A stretch of DNA of 64,000 nt. It comes from Halicephalobus mephisto. Lineage: Eukaryota; Nematoda; Chromadorea; Rhabditida; Panagrolaimidae. Shown one piece after another: positions 22,298 through 33,599 of this stretch (within the stretch, counting starts at the first letter, position 1; each line of letters begins with the position of its first letter). Location: positions 124,001-188,000 of the forward strand of contig SWDT01000070.1 in the NCBI GenBank assembly GCA_009193035.1, read 5' to 3'. Made by a program: the position numbers and the translations under genes. The notes below the pieces were generated by a model that made no database searches, was not told the DNA's origin, and worked only from the letters and a program-made list of their open reading frames with translations.

Positions 22298-23554
22298 TCA
22301 CTTCTGGAATTGTAAAGGATTCATACTTCTTTGAGGAACCATCGGAGGTGGAGAATCATGATTGTTCGGAGTGTAGGACTTTTTCATCGCTGGAGACAAA
22401 GTTGGAGTGAAAACAAGTGGAGATCTTTGACGATTTTGTTGAGCTAGATATTCTGTATATTGAGTTGTAAATTGATCAATTTCTGGCATCTTTTTCCTGG
22501 ATTTGACATACTCCATCAGAACTCGATAGATGAAGAGATACTGGCCTTCGGTTTGGATAGAGTTGGCACGTTGAGCTCGTAACTCCTTGGCAATGTCCAA
22601 AACTTGGAAATCCTTCCGTTCGACGATGCATCTGATACCTACTTCGATGGCTATTAAAGTTCCTGTTCGTCCTACTCCAGCGGAACAGTGAGCGACTACC
22701 GGGGTTCTATGGCTTCTGATTTCATGGAGAATTCGCAGAATCCCCAGCGCTGAAGTCGGTACTCCAAAATCTGAAACGAAACAAAAATAGTACAAGATAA
22801 TTCAGGAATGAACCTGGCCAATCAATGCATCTGTAATGTTGTATCTTGAATTCTGGACAAGCAGGACTAGAAACCGTCATCTCAAGAATCCGGAAGTGCT
22901 TCCTGTTTTCTACTTGCTTATCTCCTATTACGGTGACAGTTATGTCGCCGAATTTTCTTGTTTCACCTTTATTCACCGGATAGTAAACGGCACATTTGGA
23001 TTTCCCTGCTTCAATTGGTTGACATAGCATCACAATATGTCTAACTTTTTCTTGAATAATCATCCGCCAAAAGTCCAAGATTGTGTTTTCCATCGGGCCC
23101 TGCACTACTTAATGACCAAAGAAAAGTATTAACAACTTACTTGGGTGCAGATGTACTTGTTAGGAAGCAGACACAACGACGAATTCACGTAGTTAGCGTG
23201 GATGTAAGCTTCTTTTGCTGCATGAGTCTTCAGAATAACTCTGGTCTTGTCATAGCAAGGAATATCCGCATACCGATTCTTTGCTTTATTCCTCATGAAT
23301 GCCACGGCCGAGGGATCTGGCGGGATATATCTCTTCAAAGATTCAAACTCTTCTTTAAGTCCAGAGATTTCTGAAATCGAAATTATCCAGATATAGATAA
23401 GAAATAATTCACGTTTTCTGACGGTTAATTTAACGAATCTTTCACAAGCAAGAATCAGAAGGCTTTGCTTCAACCGAATATCAACTGGGTCTTCTACCAA
23501 GACGTCCTCTGGAGTTTGGTGACGTCTTCCTTTCGTAATCCGCTTCCAAAACAT
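22298..23554 (-). CDS. non-receptor protein tyrosine phosphatase
   Basis: Cysteine-based phosphatase that removes phosphate from tyrosines; no signal peptide or membrane helix, so cytosolic. Exons are 23413-23554, 23141-23370, 22814-23099 and 22298-22770, with 41-43-bp introns and agreeing phases, giving 376 residues. All catalytic elements are visible: KNRYADIPCYDKTRV, YIHANYV, DFWRMI, HYRCIDWPDFG (WPD loop, formed across the last intron), the P-loop VVAHCSAGVGRTG with catalytic Cys and Arg, and the Q-loop ANSIQTEGQY. The approximately 60-residue tail is rich in Pro, Ser and Gln (SPPPMVPQRSMNP) and may bind SH3-type partners. This single-domain layout is greatly expanded in nematodes, often with sperm or germline expression. 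The first exon is the least certain. Confidence 0.93.
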
Positions 23555-24277
23555 CCTTCCAGAAGGAATGAGAGAAAAATCGATCTTGATTTCTTGCTTC
23601 AGTTAGGCAAAATTATGCAAATTAACTTCCAAATCAAAACTAAAAACTTCAATACAGTAATCAGCATCAACTGTTTTTCAAATTTTACAATATTCTTTTT
23701 ATTTCTTGATTATTTATTTTAATTTTCCATCAGATTATCTTTTTTAACTTTGTATAGCATCTGCGTCATCTTGGATTTGACTTTGTTGACTATAATGAAC
23801 AATCTGGTTGAATTTACAATTTACACTTCGCAGTCATCCACTTGAGGAGATTATCGAAGGCAAAAATTTCCCGATCAAGCTCTAATACCTTCAAGTGTTC
23901 CAGTCTGCCTCAGGGAAGGATCATTTCACTTTTTCATTCAAAAGCAAGTTTCGTTTCCGTTACGCAATTTTGCCGAAGCAATTTTTGTTAAATAATGTGT
24001 TTTTAGAATCGTTTCTGGTTTCGGATTTCTCAGTTTAATCGTGTTTCAAATAAGATTCAACGCGATTTTTGTTTTGAATGTAAAAAAATTAATTTTCGAT
24101 GTTTTTTATCATCGGTGAATCGACAAAAAATTCTAAATTTTAGAATTATTTTTATTTTTTAAATTAAAAAAGATTCTCGAAACAGAAATTCAAAGAAATA
24201 AATAAAGTTGGTTAATTTCGGTCTTGAAAAAATAATGAATTCATTAAAATTACTATTAAAAGTAATAAAAAGATTTT
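23555..24277. other. upstream region of the phosphatase gene
   Basis: Ordinary AT-rich spacer presumed to hold the promoter. No motif is clear enough to call. Confidence 0.4.
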
Positions 24278-24555
24278 TCGTGTCAGGACCTATAAAAAAA
24301 TATATAATTTTCTGTGTCAGGATTTTAAAAAAACATTATTTTTCGTGTCAGGATTTTAAAAAATATATAATTTTTCGTGTCAGGACCTTTAAAAAAACAT
24401 TATTTTTCGTGTCAGGACCTTAAAAAATATGTAATTTTTCGTGTCAGGATTTTAAAAAATATATACTTTTTTGTGTCAGGACCTTTAAAAAAATATATAA
24501 TTTCCTGTGTCAGGACCATAAAGAAATAATTGCATTTTTCGTGCCAGGACCAGTC
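24278..24555 (+). repeat. tandem repeat with TTTTCGTGTCAGGACC motif
   Basis: About eight imperfect units of 33-38 bp. Each has (T)TTTCGTGTCAGGA(CC or TT)TTTAAAAAA followed by CATTA or TATATAA. Copies alternate between CCTTT and TTTT variants, suggesting a two-unit higher-order repeat. Confidence 0.9.
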
Positions 24556-24929
24556 TTGACAGTCCTATCGATAACTCTGCAAGACCACTTTTTCCTTTCT
24601 TTCAAATCAAAAACTAGATCGTTTTTCAATTTCGGTTTTTTTGGAAAACTGAGAATTCCTAATTTCCTAGTCTTCGAAAAATCTAAATTCACTTTCAAAA
24701 TAAAACGTACTGTGGTTCAGTAAAGTTTAATTATCTTCCTTATTTGTATTTCCTTTGGATAAACTATCTTAGAAAAATCGCGGACGAAAATAACCTTGAC
24801 GCCGTTTGAGATTTGACCAAAGATGGACCGTTGGAGGAAATCAACAAACGAGAATCAATTTCACGAGTGAGAAATTGAGTCCGATAAATTTTTTTCGAAA
24901 AAATTATTTTTATCAAAAGTAATTTTTAT

Positions 24930-25265
24930 AAAAAAATTTAAATAATTATAAAAAAATAAAACTTGAATAAAATTTTTTGATTTTTTACATTTCTATAAAA
25001 AAAAATAAATTTAAATAAAACTTTTTTGATTTTTTTATTTAAAAAATTAAATTTAAATAAAATTTTTTTGATTTTTTACATTTTTATAAAAAAAATAAAT
25101 TTAAATAAAATTGTTCAAATTTTTGACATTTTTATAAAAATATAAAACTTAAATAAAACTTTTTTGATTTTTTATTTTTTTATAAAAAGTAAAATTTTTC
25201 TTATTTTTTATAAAAAAATTAAAATAATTATTAAAAAATAAAGTTTTTTATGAAAATTTTTAAAT
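24930..25265. repeat. AT-rich tandem repeat, about 55-60-bp unit
   Basis: Four to five degenerate copies of a unit resembling AAATTTAAATAAAATTTTTT followed by TGATTTTTTACATTTTTAT. No coding content. Confidence 0.7.
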
Positions 25266-25376
25266 TTTTTTTTAAAAATGCTTTTAACGAAATTAGTCAC
25301 GGATAATGAATCCCGATCATTTACGGACTTGGTCAGATCTTGCATTCATCCATTTCGCGCCATTATCCTTTATCCA

Positions 25377-25391
25377 CTCGATCCGATACTT
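25377..25391 (+). repeat. left target-site duplication CTCGATCCGATACTT
   Basis: Fifteen bases repeated exactly at 25654-25668. Together they bracket the SINE-like insertion. Confidence 0.85.
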
Positions 25392-25653
25392 CTTTTTCTT
25401 TTTCTACCCATATTTTCTCGACTAGAGTCAGGATTGGGTCCTTGTCTGATTTGGCTGTTGTCCTATCTTGCTTCTGAATCCCAGTGGACCGCCACTATAG
25501 GAATTCTATGAGAATGTGGCTCATAGTTGGGAGAAATCGTGGTTCGTTACGTCACTACCCTGAATGTCTTAACCCCCTGGGTTCGGGTGGATCTGCTGAC
25601 ACCGGGAGTCGAACTTGGGACCCTCTGTGTTTGCTGGGGCCACGGTGCTGCTC
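25392..25653 (-). mobile_element. tRNA-derived SINE with A-rich tail and 15-bp target duplication
   Basis: Read on the minus strand, the 262-bp element starts GAGCAGCACCGTGGCCCCAG. It then has AGTTCGACTCC, close to the Pol III B box, and CCCGGTGTC. GCACCG near the start can pair with CGGTGT as in a tRNA acceptor stem, but the D and anticodon region between boxes is shortened. The 3' end is A-rich (AAGAAAAAGAAAAAG) and abuts the target duplication, as expected for LINE-mediated retroposition. On the plus strand this appears as a T-rich left end. A 77-codon plus-strand frame from 25278, and one at 25484-25702, overlap it and are not considered genes. Confidence 0.82.
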
Positions 25654-25668
25654 CTCGATCCGATACTT
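25654..25668 (+). repeat. right target-site duplication CTCGATCCGATACTT
   Basis: Exact copy of 25377-25391, marking the 5' end of the minus-strand SINE. Confidence 0.85.
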
Positions 25669-26605
25669 GACTGGTCAAATTTCTCGGATAAATCTTTTTT
25701 GATATTTTTTATTTTCCATTTCGTAAGATTTTTGTAAACTTAATCCTTTCAGTTGACCATTTGAAAATTTTTGTTTATTTAAGAATTACCTCGTTTGACG
25801 ACCTCTAATCAACTTTGGAGCATTTTTATTTTCGTAATTTTTCAAAGTTCTTATTTGACTTTTTTAATTTTGAATTTTAATATAGAAATTTTTAAAATTG
25901 ATTAAAAATTATAAAAATTTAAAACGTTTTTTCTAAAATTATTTCTACAGAAAAATCTGAAATTTTTTAGAATCAAAAATTTAGAAAAATTCAAGTTTTT
26001 GTAAAATTTCTAAAATTTTCAAATTTCTTTTATATTTTTAAAAGTTTTAAAATTTTTAAATTCTGGAACATTTTAGAAATTTCTCGAAAATTTTCTACTG
26101 AATTCTGGAATCTTCTGTTGTGTTCTAAAAAATTTTAAAAACATAAAATTCCGAAATTATTTAAAATATATATAAAATTTTGAAATTTTTTAAATATATA
26201 TAAAATTTATAAAATTGTATAAAATTTCGAAATTTTTTAATATATATAAAATTCTAAAAATATAAAATTTATAAATTTTTTAAAATATATAAAATCTAAA
26301 AATTTTTATAAAATTGTATAAAATTCCTAAATTTCCATCAGAATCTGTAAAATTCTGTCCTCTATACAGTATTTCAAGAAATTCTAAAAACTCATAAAAT
26401 TCCGAAATTTTTTATCAAATTACAACAATTTTTAAAATATACAAAATTCTAAAAACTAGAAAATTCTTGAATTTTTTCTTAAAGTAGAAATTTCCGCAAA
26501 TTTTTAACGATTGTAAAACAGCAATTTGACCAAAATTGAATTGTTTTTACGAATAAACGTGAATTTTTCGGTTTTTAAAAAATAAAACAATTTTTTTCAG
26601 AAAAC
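25669..26605. other. AT-rich spacer upstream of the RhoGAP-like gene
   Basis: Degenerate repeats of AAAATATATAAAATT type at 26150-26440. TTTTTTTCAG at 26591-26600, just before the next ATG, looks like a trans-splice acceptor. Confidence 0.5.
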
Positions 26606-29600
26606 ATGAAACCAAAACTTCGAGTAAGTTCTTTATTATTTTTCCCTAAAGAAATATTCATCCTCACTAAAATTGTTGTAAAATTTAATTTTATATATTT
26701 TGTCAACAAAGGTGAAAAAAATAAAAAATTTTCGCTGATTGAAAAATGAATCATTTTTTTACGAAATTTATCAAAATTACTTTTTTTTTAAATTTTAATA
26801 TTTTTATTTTTTTTTTAATTTTTAAATTTTTTTATTTTTATTTTTTTTTAATTTTAATATTTTTTTTTATTTTTTAAATTTTAATATTTTTTTTTATTTT
26901 TTTTTAATTTTAAAATTTAGAATTTTTTTATTTTTTTAGGATCCTTCTAAAATGAAGGAAAAAAATCCAATTTCATCGAGTTCTTCATCGACGGATGAAG
27001 AAAGTTTTGATTCAAAATTAATCGGACAACTTGAATCCTTCAACTTTCAAGACGACTCCACGGATACAGAGAAAACAGAAGCGGATTCTGATTTTAGGTC
27101 TTCTTCGAAAAATAAACAAACTTCGATTTTCAAAAATGGAACAAGAACGAAACAAAGGCATTTTTTGAGTCACAAATTGAAGTCCTTAAAATCCATAAGT
27201 CCCAAACTGTACTCTGAAATCATGGTCGAGCCGGCCTTGCAGGTTTGTTTTTTTGGATAGTGACTATTGCCCTGGGATTAATCTCTGTCGAAATCCGAAC
27301 TGACCGTTAGGATCCTTAATCCTCAAAATCCAAATTTATTGCTCCAGTTTTTTGTAAATTTTACGCAATGATCGCTGTTAATCCTCAAAAAATAACGACG
27401 ATCGCGGTTATGAAACAAGTTTCGCCTCAGGAATCGATCGTTCATTGATGCGGATCGAAAAAAAACTTTATTCTAAAAAAATTCAAAAATTGTTGAATTT
27501 TATTTTTTGGCGAGAATAATGATTGAAATTTTTGAGGAAATTTCGGAAAAAAATTTTTTTGCATTTTTTCTGGAGGACTTTGATTTCCTCAGGGCTTCGA
27601 TTTCAACACCAAATTTTATTTCTCTCGACGAAGCAAAACTTACTTTTTTACAGTACTTCCTGGCTTCGTTGTGTGATTGGAAAGTAAAAGATGAAAACAA
27701 AAGAAGAATCGGATTACGGTATTCCAAAACTCCAGGTTGGTTAATAAATTTAAAAATAAATAAAAATAGAAATTTTTTAGACTTAAATATAAAACAAAAC
27801 ATTTTTATTATTTTTTATTATAAAATTTTTTAAGAATCTTCTCAGCATCATTCGTGGTGAGATCCATACTTTCTATTTCGAGAATTTTTAAGATAAATTT
27901 CGACCAATAATCCCACTACTAATAACGTTAAAGTTGTTCTAAGACCACGAAGTTAAATATTCAGTTTTAAGCATTATTTGCGATAGGACTAGTATTTTCT
28001 AATTTAGTGATTTTTTATTTCTTCAAAACATATTTCAAATAAAAACTCTATTCGAAACAGTGTACTAAAATGGTTCTAATGTATCAGATATATTACATTC
28101 AATGTACCAATACATTAGCTACACTACAAATATCATACTTAATATATGAATATATCAACTACAGTACGGATATCACACTTAATATGTTGATACACTGACT
28201 ACAGTACAAATATCACACTTAATATATGAGTATATTAGCTACAGTACACTGATATCATACTTAATATACCAATATAATAGTTATAGTACAGATATCATAC
28301 TTAATATATGAATATATCAACTACAGTACGGATATCACACTTAATATATGAGTATATTAGCTACAGTACACTGATATCATACTTAATATACCAATACAAT
28401 AGTTACATTACAGATATCATACTTAATATATGAATATATTGACTACAGTACAAATATTATACTTAATATATGAATATATCAACTACAGTATAGATATCAT
28501 ACTGAATATATGAGTATATTAGCTACAGTACACTGATATCATACTTAATATACCAATACAATAGTTACAGTATAGATATCACACTTAATATATGAGTATA
28601 TTGACTACACTGTATCTGATACATCAAAGCTGTTTTAATGTATCGATACATTGTATACAATACACTGATATCAACTTAATGTACCGACACATTAAATGCA
28701 ATAGATCCGATACAGCAGAACTGTTTTAATATTTCATATATTATACACCATGTACTCATTTTTTGTCTACTATAACAACTTTTTTACCACGAGTTTGATT
28801 TTTGTTTCTTTAAAAAATAACAACTTCCACATTCTAAGCTGCAGGTGCAGATATAACTAAGTAATGGTCCCTAGAATTGAAATATTTCCATAACAAAGTA
28901 CACAGGACCGTAATTAGATTGTACCACCGGTAACTGAGTTCGTAACAGTAAAATAAACATTACTTCTAAAAACTAATTTTTAAATTCGAGGGATAGACTT
29001 ATTTTCAGTTTTCTAGAAAATATCCCAAGTAATGGTTCTGCAAAGAAAGAATTGGTCGGTTTTTACTATGAACAGTAATAATAGTTTTTTAACATTTGTC
29101 ATTACGAAATCAATAATTGCTTTTTTAAAGTTAATTCAATTTTTATAAATTTTGAGTAATGTTCTCATCACGAAAAAATTAGTTGATTTTTATTATTTTA
29201 TTAATAATTTTTTAATAATTATTTTTTGCAAAATCAGTACTTATTTATTTTGAAATTAATTTAATTTTCTAAAAACACTAAGTAACGGTCCCGTCACGAA
29301 AAAAATTAATTTTTCTTCAACAATGATCTTCGTTACTGATATTTTAAACATAATTCATAGCGATACTAATCTATTTATTCAATGATTCTTTGATCTTTAT
29401 TCTTTGTGAATATATTTCAAATAATAATCTCATTTCGAATGGTTTCCGATTTTTTAATGAACTTACTGTATCGAGGTTTATGAAACGGTCAAAATTAAAA
29501 CCAAAATTGTAGTTTGTTCGTAGCATTCTGCCAGATATGTTGAGATTTGCATTTTTATTTTTTTGGAAATTTCGAAATCAAAGCAAAATTGGCAAAATTC

Positions 29601-31208
29601 AGACAGGATGAATATTATAAAAAAAACCCAATTTAATTTTGAAGTTGACCGTTTTAGAAATCTCGACATTGATTTTCGAACTTATTATTGACGTCATTGA
29701 TGAAGTAACACGTTTATTCAGACGGTTAAGATAGCGAAATCTCTGATGTAAGACAACAGGATTCAATAATGACTTACTTAGGGAAACTTCTACTGAGTTC
29801 AAACACCTCAATTCAGTTCTCTAAGATTACATTTCTGAGATTTCTATAACTTACAAATGCGCACAAACTACATAATCCGAACACTTAAACTACAGTAAAT
29901 AAGTAATTCTAATTTACAGTAAATAAATAATTATAATTTACAGTATATGAATAATTCTAATTTACAGTATATGAATAACTATAATTTACAGTATATGAAT
30001 AATTATAACTTACAGTAAATAAGTAATTCTAATTTACAATAAATGAATAATTATAACTTACAATAAACAAGTAATTTCAATTTACAGTAAATAAGTAATT
30101 CTAATTTACAATAAATGAATAATTATAACTTACAGTAAATAATGTTTTCAGAAGTTCAGAAGCTGATTTCCAAACTTCAAAAATGCAAATTTGTCGGGAG
30201 GGAAATCAGGAATATGGATCCCAACGCGATCGTTTCTGTCTTGAAAGAAATCCTGACAGAGTTCCCCGGAGGCATATTTGCAGACTGTAACGAGGAATTC
30301 CTATGTGTCAGTCTGAAAAGTCCCCAGGAGATTGCTTTGATTTATGCCAACGGGTAAGTATTACTGTAAAACTAAAAAATAATTTAAATTTTAGATTAAT
30401 AGACACATTACCGATATTTCTCAGACAATTTACATATCTCGTTTGTAAATCCTTAAGAAATCTCGCCAGACAAAGTTCCGGCAGTATTATAGATTCCTAC
30501 ACAGGTATTTTTTTAAATAAAATTTTTAGAATATTTTAAAATTAAAAAATTCTGAAATTTCCGAAAATTTTGAAAAATTTTGGAATTTTTAAGATTTTAG
30601 GATCTCGTGAAAATTTTCTACATTGTAATAAAAAAATTCTGAAACATCCTAAAATCTAGAAAATTTTTAAAAATATTAAAAATATATAAAATACATAAAA
30701 TATTTAAAATATATAAAATATATAAAAATGTTTAAAATTTTTTTAAATTTTGAAATTTCAATTTTTTAGAATTTTATAAAAACTTCCAGCTAGATAATTT
30801 TGTAAAAAATATATTTCTGATTTTTTAACGATAATTTTTAAATATTTTTCAGATCTCATGCTGTTGTTCACTCCTGTTCTTTTTCCGAATTCCGTCAAGG
30901 ACGTCTCCAGATTCCTCAGAGCCACGAGGATTTCATTGATCCTTGTTGATCTTTGTGATACTGTATTTCGTCCGTTTTTGACTCTTCCGATGGATTCGAA
31001 TTTTGACAGTGCTTATCACAGCGACGAGGATTTTTTCAGAGACATCGTCGAAAGTCTGAACAACCTCCAGGAAGAATTCGACAGCGATGGCGAATCTGAA
31101 GACTCCGTTCTGAATCCTTCCAATGACGATTCAGAAGACGGAATAAAAGAAAAAATTATCGAATCAAACGAAAAATATTATCAAATTACGTATGTAGATG
31201 GACAATAA
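26606..31208 (+). CDS. RhoGAP-like domain protein (degenerate), provisional model
   Basis: Exons 26606-26623, 26940-27242, an exon ending 27735, 30152-30353, 30395-30504 and 30853-31208. All joins after 27735 agree in phase. The acceptor of the third exon is unclear: candidates after AG at 27536, 27575 or 27592, the first two in phase 0. Near 395 residues. The N-terminus is a Ser/Asp/Glu-rich, probably disordered region (SSSSSSTDEESFDSK). The rest follows the RhoGAP pattern: a hydrophobic helix (LTFLQYFLASL), IGLRYSKTPEVQKLISKL in the place of the G-I-F-R arginine-finger segment, MDPNAIVSVLKEILTEFPGG for the D..v..lLK.flreLP motif, LPIFLRQFTYLVCKSL, and DLMLLFTPVLFPNS for nLa..faP.l. The arginine is kept but flanking consensus is weak, so GTPase activation is uncertain. 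The tail is acidic. The 2.4-kb fourth intron holds two satellites. Confidence 0.65.
28098..28625 (+). repeat. 40-bp satellite inside the RhoGAP-like gene
   Basis: About thirteen units of roughly 40 bp, each of the form CTACAGTACAGATATCATAC followed by TTAATATATGAATATATNA. Variants alternate (GATATC(A/T)C, ACTGATATCAT). The edges run into the dispersed repeat family also seen at 3485 and 16050, so the array may have expanded from it. It lies wholly in an intron. Confidence 0.9.
29893..30140 (+). repeat. 24-bp tandem repeat next to a splice acceptor
   Basis: About ten units of AATTTACAGTAAATAAGTAA plus TTCT/TTAT. The array stops about 10 bp before the TTTTCAG acceptor used at 30151, so the repeat fills the polypyrimidine/branch region of the intron. 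Confidence 0.9.
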
Positions 31209-31626
31209 AAAAGTTTTATTTTTTAAAGTAGAACGAAATTCATCATTTTAGTCTTTTACTTATTTTTTTACTTTTATTCCTATTTCGCACTATATCAAAT
31301 TTACAAACTGTTGGATTGTGCAAGATCTATTTAAGTGGAAGCTTGTATAACTTCGGTCCTGAAGGAAAATACCCTGAGGACCAACGAAATTTGTAAGATT
31401 GCAGATTGTCGGGAATTTTAAGATTGCGCAATATTTTTGATAGAGTTGTAATTTATTTCGTGCCTTTGTTCCCATTAAATTATTTCTACATATTTTTGTC
31501 TACATGCGGATTCGGATTCCCCAGCGACGATCCAACACAAACAATACAATTTCAAACTCAAAGAAATCAAATTTTCAATCTTCATTTTAGTCAATTTTAA
31601 CAAGTATAAAATTCAAGTTTTTATTT

Positions 31627-31925
31627 TCAATGATCCAGGTAAATTCGGATTTGACCATTGGCTTCAGTTGCCGCTCCGATGAACAATCCTTGATTTTTGA
31701 GAAAAAAGACATTGAGGAAAAACTGGTCCTTCTCCTCAATGATCCAACATCCTTTTTTAAAAAGACTGCTGATCTCCATGAGTGCTTTGGATCTCTTCTG
31801 ACGTATGAAATTATGATTTTTTATCCCCGAAATTTGAATTTTCTCTTTAATGAACGAAACAATTAGTTTCCGATGGACTTCTTCATTTACGGTTTTTAGA
31901 ATCATATTGTTGCTTTTGGAACGGT
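31627..31925 (-). CDS. possible terminal exon of an unidentified minus-strand gene
   Basis: After a minus-strand TATTCCTAG acceptor an open frame of about 99 codons runs to TGA. It has protein-like composition (RKLIVSFIKEKIQISGIKNH; GLFIGAATEANGQIRIYLDH). Codon choice (GGA, ATC, CTC, AAG) resembles the secure genes. The domain is not recognised and no upstream exon is obvious because a 133-bp tandem repeat follows immediately. The plus strand is also open for 78 codons here, so the strand is not certain. Confidence 0.35.
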
Positions 31926-31944
31926 CTAGGAATATACAAAAATT

Positions 31945-32390
31945 CAAAATTTCACCATTTTCGGTCTTGATTGGAAAATTTTGGAACTTCTTGTTAGGAC
32001 CATTTTTAAAAATTTAATAAAAAGTATTTATATTTTTAGAACAATATAATTTTAAAAATTTAAAAACTATAAAAATTCAAAATTTCACCATTTTCGATCT
32101 TGATTGGAAAATTTCAGAACTTCTTGTTAGGACCATTTTTAAAAATTTAATAGAAAATACTTGTATTTTTAGAACAATATAATTTTAAAAATTTAAAAAC
32201 TATAAAAATTCAAAATTTCACCATTTTCGGTCTTGATTGGAAAATTTTAGAACTTCTTGTCAGGACCATTTTTAAAAATTTAATAGAAAGTACTTATATT
32301 TTTAGAATAATATAATTTTAAAAATTTAAAAACTATAAAAATTTAAACTTCCATTATTTTCGGTCTTGATTGGAAAATTCTGAAATTTCA
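31945..32390. repeat. 133-bp tandem repeat, about 3.4 copies
   Basis: Copies start at about 31951, 32084 and 32217, with a partial one near 32350. Each holds TTCACCATTTTCGGTCTTGA, TTGGAAAATTTTAGAACTTC and TTGTTAGGACCATTTTTAAA. The fourth copy is more diverged. Confidence 0.88.
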
Positions 32391-32905
32391 AGATAATTTT
32401 TGAAATTTTTTCGTTAAAATTCTAAATTTATTAATAAAGTAGTTGGAATTCTCTAAATTTACATAAAGGCTAAATTCCCCAATTTTAATCTTAACTAAAA
32501 AATTCTAAAAATCCTCGTCAAGATTATTTTCTCGAGATTTTATGACATTTCTGGTCTTTATAAATATCACGATTAAAATCTCCCAAAAACACGGAAACTC
32601 AAAATTCCAGTTTTCGGTCTCGACTGGAAAATAAAAAAGAATTTTTAAAAGAAATTTAAAAAATTTTTAAAAGAAATTAAAAAAAATTTTTTTGATAAAA
32701 TTAAAATTTTTTTTTTGGGAAAAATTAAAATTTTTTTTTGTAATATTTTTAACGAATGTTATTTTTGTTTTTCTTGGATTTTTGATTGTTTGTGTTCTTG
32801 AAGTCCTTTTGTGGATTTAACAGGATTTACAGAAAAATAAACAAAAGCAAAGACGCCAATCGGTCGACTGATTTTCTATATTCAATTTTTGGCTTTGGTT
32901 TCTAG

Positions 32906-33122
32906 TTTCCGTTTATCTTTCTTCCGAGAAAGAATATTTTTCTCAAATCACTTGGTTGAATCCTATCAATTACGGAGATTTATCCGAAGATCTGGTTTTT
33001 CTTTTAAATTTTTCAATTTTCTCGAATTGTTGCAATTGCCCTTGAATAAAACGGGTTTTCAGACGGTCATTTGGGACATGGTTATGAAATTGATAGATGA
33101 AGGAAGTTGGGGAATTAAATAG
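32906..33122 (+). CDS. last two exons of an unidentified plus-strand gene
   Basis: After TTTCTAG, 32906-32994 reads SVYLSSEKEYFSQITWLNPI then NYGDLSEDL, ending at a CTG|GTTTTT donor. After TTTTCAG, 33063-33122 continues in phase 0 as TVIWDMVMKLIDEGSWGIK and TAG. The 68-bp intron, matching phase and protein-like composition support a real gene end. No family is recognised and upstream exons were not found; they may lie beyond the 31.9-32.4 kb repeat or be lost. A third reading ignores the intron and gives a 77-codon frame, which I consider less likely. Confidence 0.42.
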
Positions 33123-33186
33123 TGATTGAAAAGAACGAATTCCGTGCACTTTTGATCATCACCAAATTTCTGTCTAATTCCCTTGA

Positions 33187-33585
33187 ATAGTGTCTAGAAT
33201 GGGTTGATTTCGTGAGATTTCAGTCACTATCCGAGTTCTTTTCAATCACATTGGATAGTGTCTAGGATGGGTTGATTTCCTGGAATTTTAGTCACTATCC
33301 GAGTTCTTTTCAATCACATCGGATAGTGTCTAAGATGGATTAATTCCTTTCAGTTCCAGTCACTATCCAAACTCCCTTCATTTCCCTCGGATAGTGTTTA
33401 GAATAAATGAATTCAATGCAATTTTGGTCACTATTTTTTGTGTTTATGCTGGATAGTGTCCAGAATAAACAAATTCTTGAACCTCTAATCACTATCTTAT
33501 TTCCCTTCAATTCTCGTGGATAGTGTTCAAAATCGTTTAAAACCGTCTCTCTATCAGTCACTATCCAGTTTATTTTCGTTTTCAA
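33187..33585 (+). repeat. 66-68-bp tandem repeat, each unit a GGATAGTG...CACTATCC inverted pair
   Basis: Units begin at about 33187, 33253, 33321, 33389, 33451 and 33518. Each starts GGATAGTGTCTAG-like and has GTCACTATCC about 37 bp later, so every unit can form a hairpin with an 8-9-bp stem. Copies diverge from left to right. Confidence 0.9.
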
Positions 33586-33599
33586 AAGTTAAATCATGT

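Noticed and set aside
25596..25640. tRNA gene on the minus strand
   Set aside because: Only B-box and acceptor-like parts are present; the D and anticodon arms are missing, and the segment is the head of a SINE.
27519..27860. Separate short gene ending PESSQHHSW after a splice to 27835
   Set aside because: The donor at 27735 fits better with the acceptor at 30151, which rebuilds a RhoGAP-like pattern (KTPEVQKL).
28098..30140. CRISPR-like arrays at the 40-bp and 24-bp repeats
   Set aside because: The units are continuous tandem repeats without unique spacers, in a eukaryotic intron.
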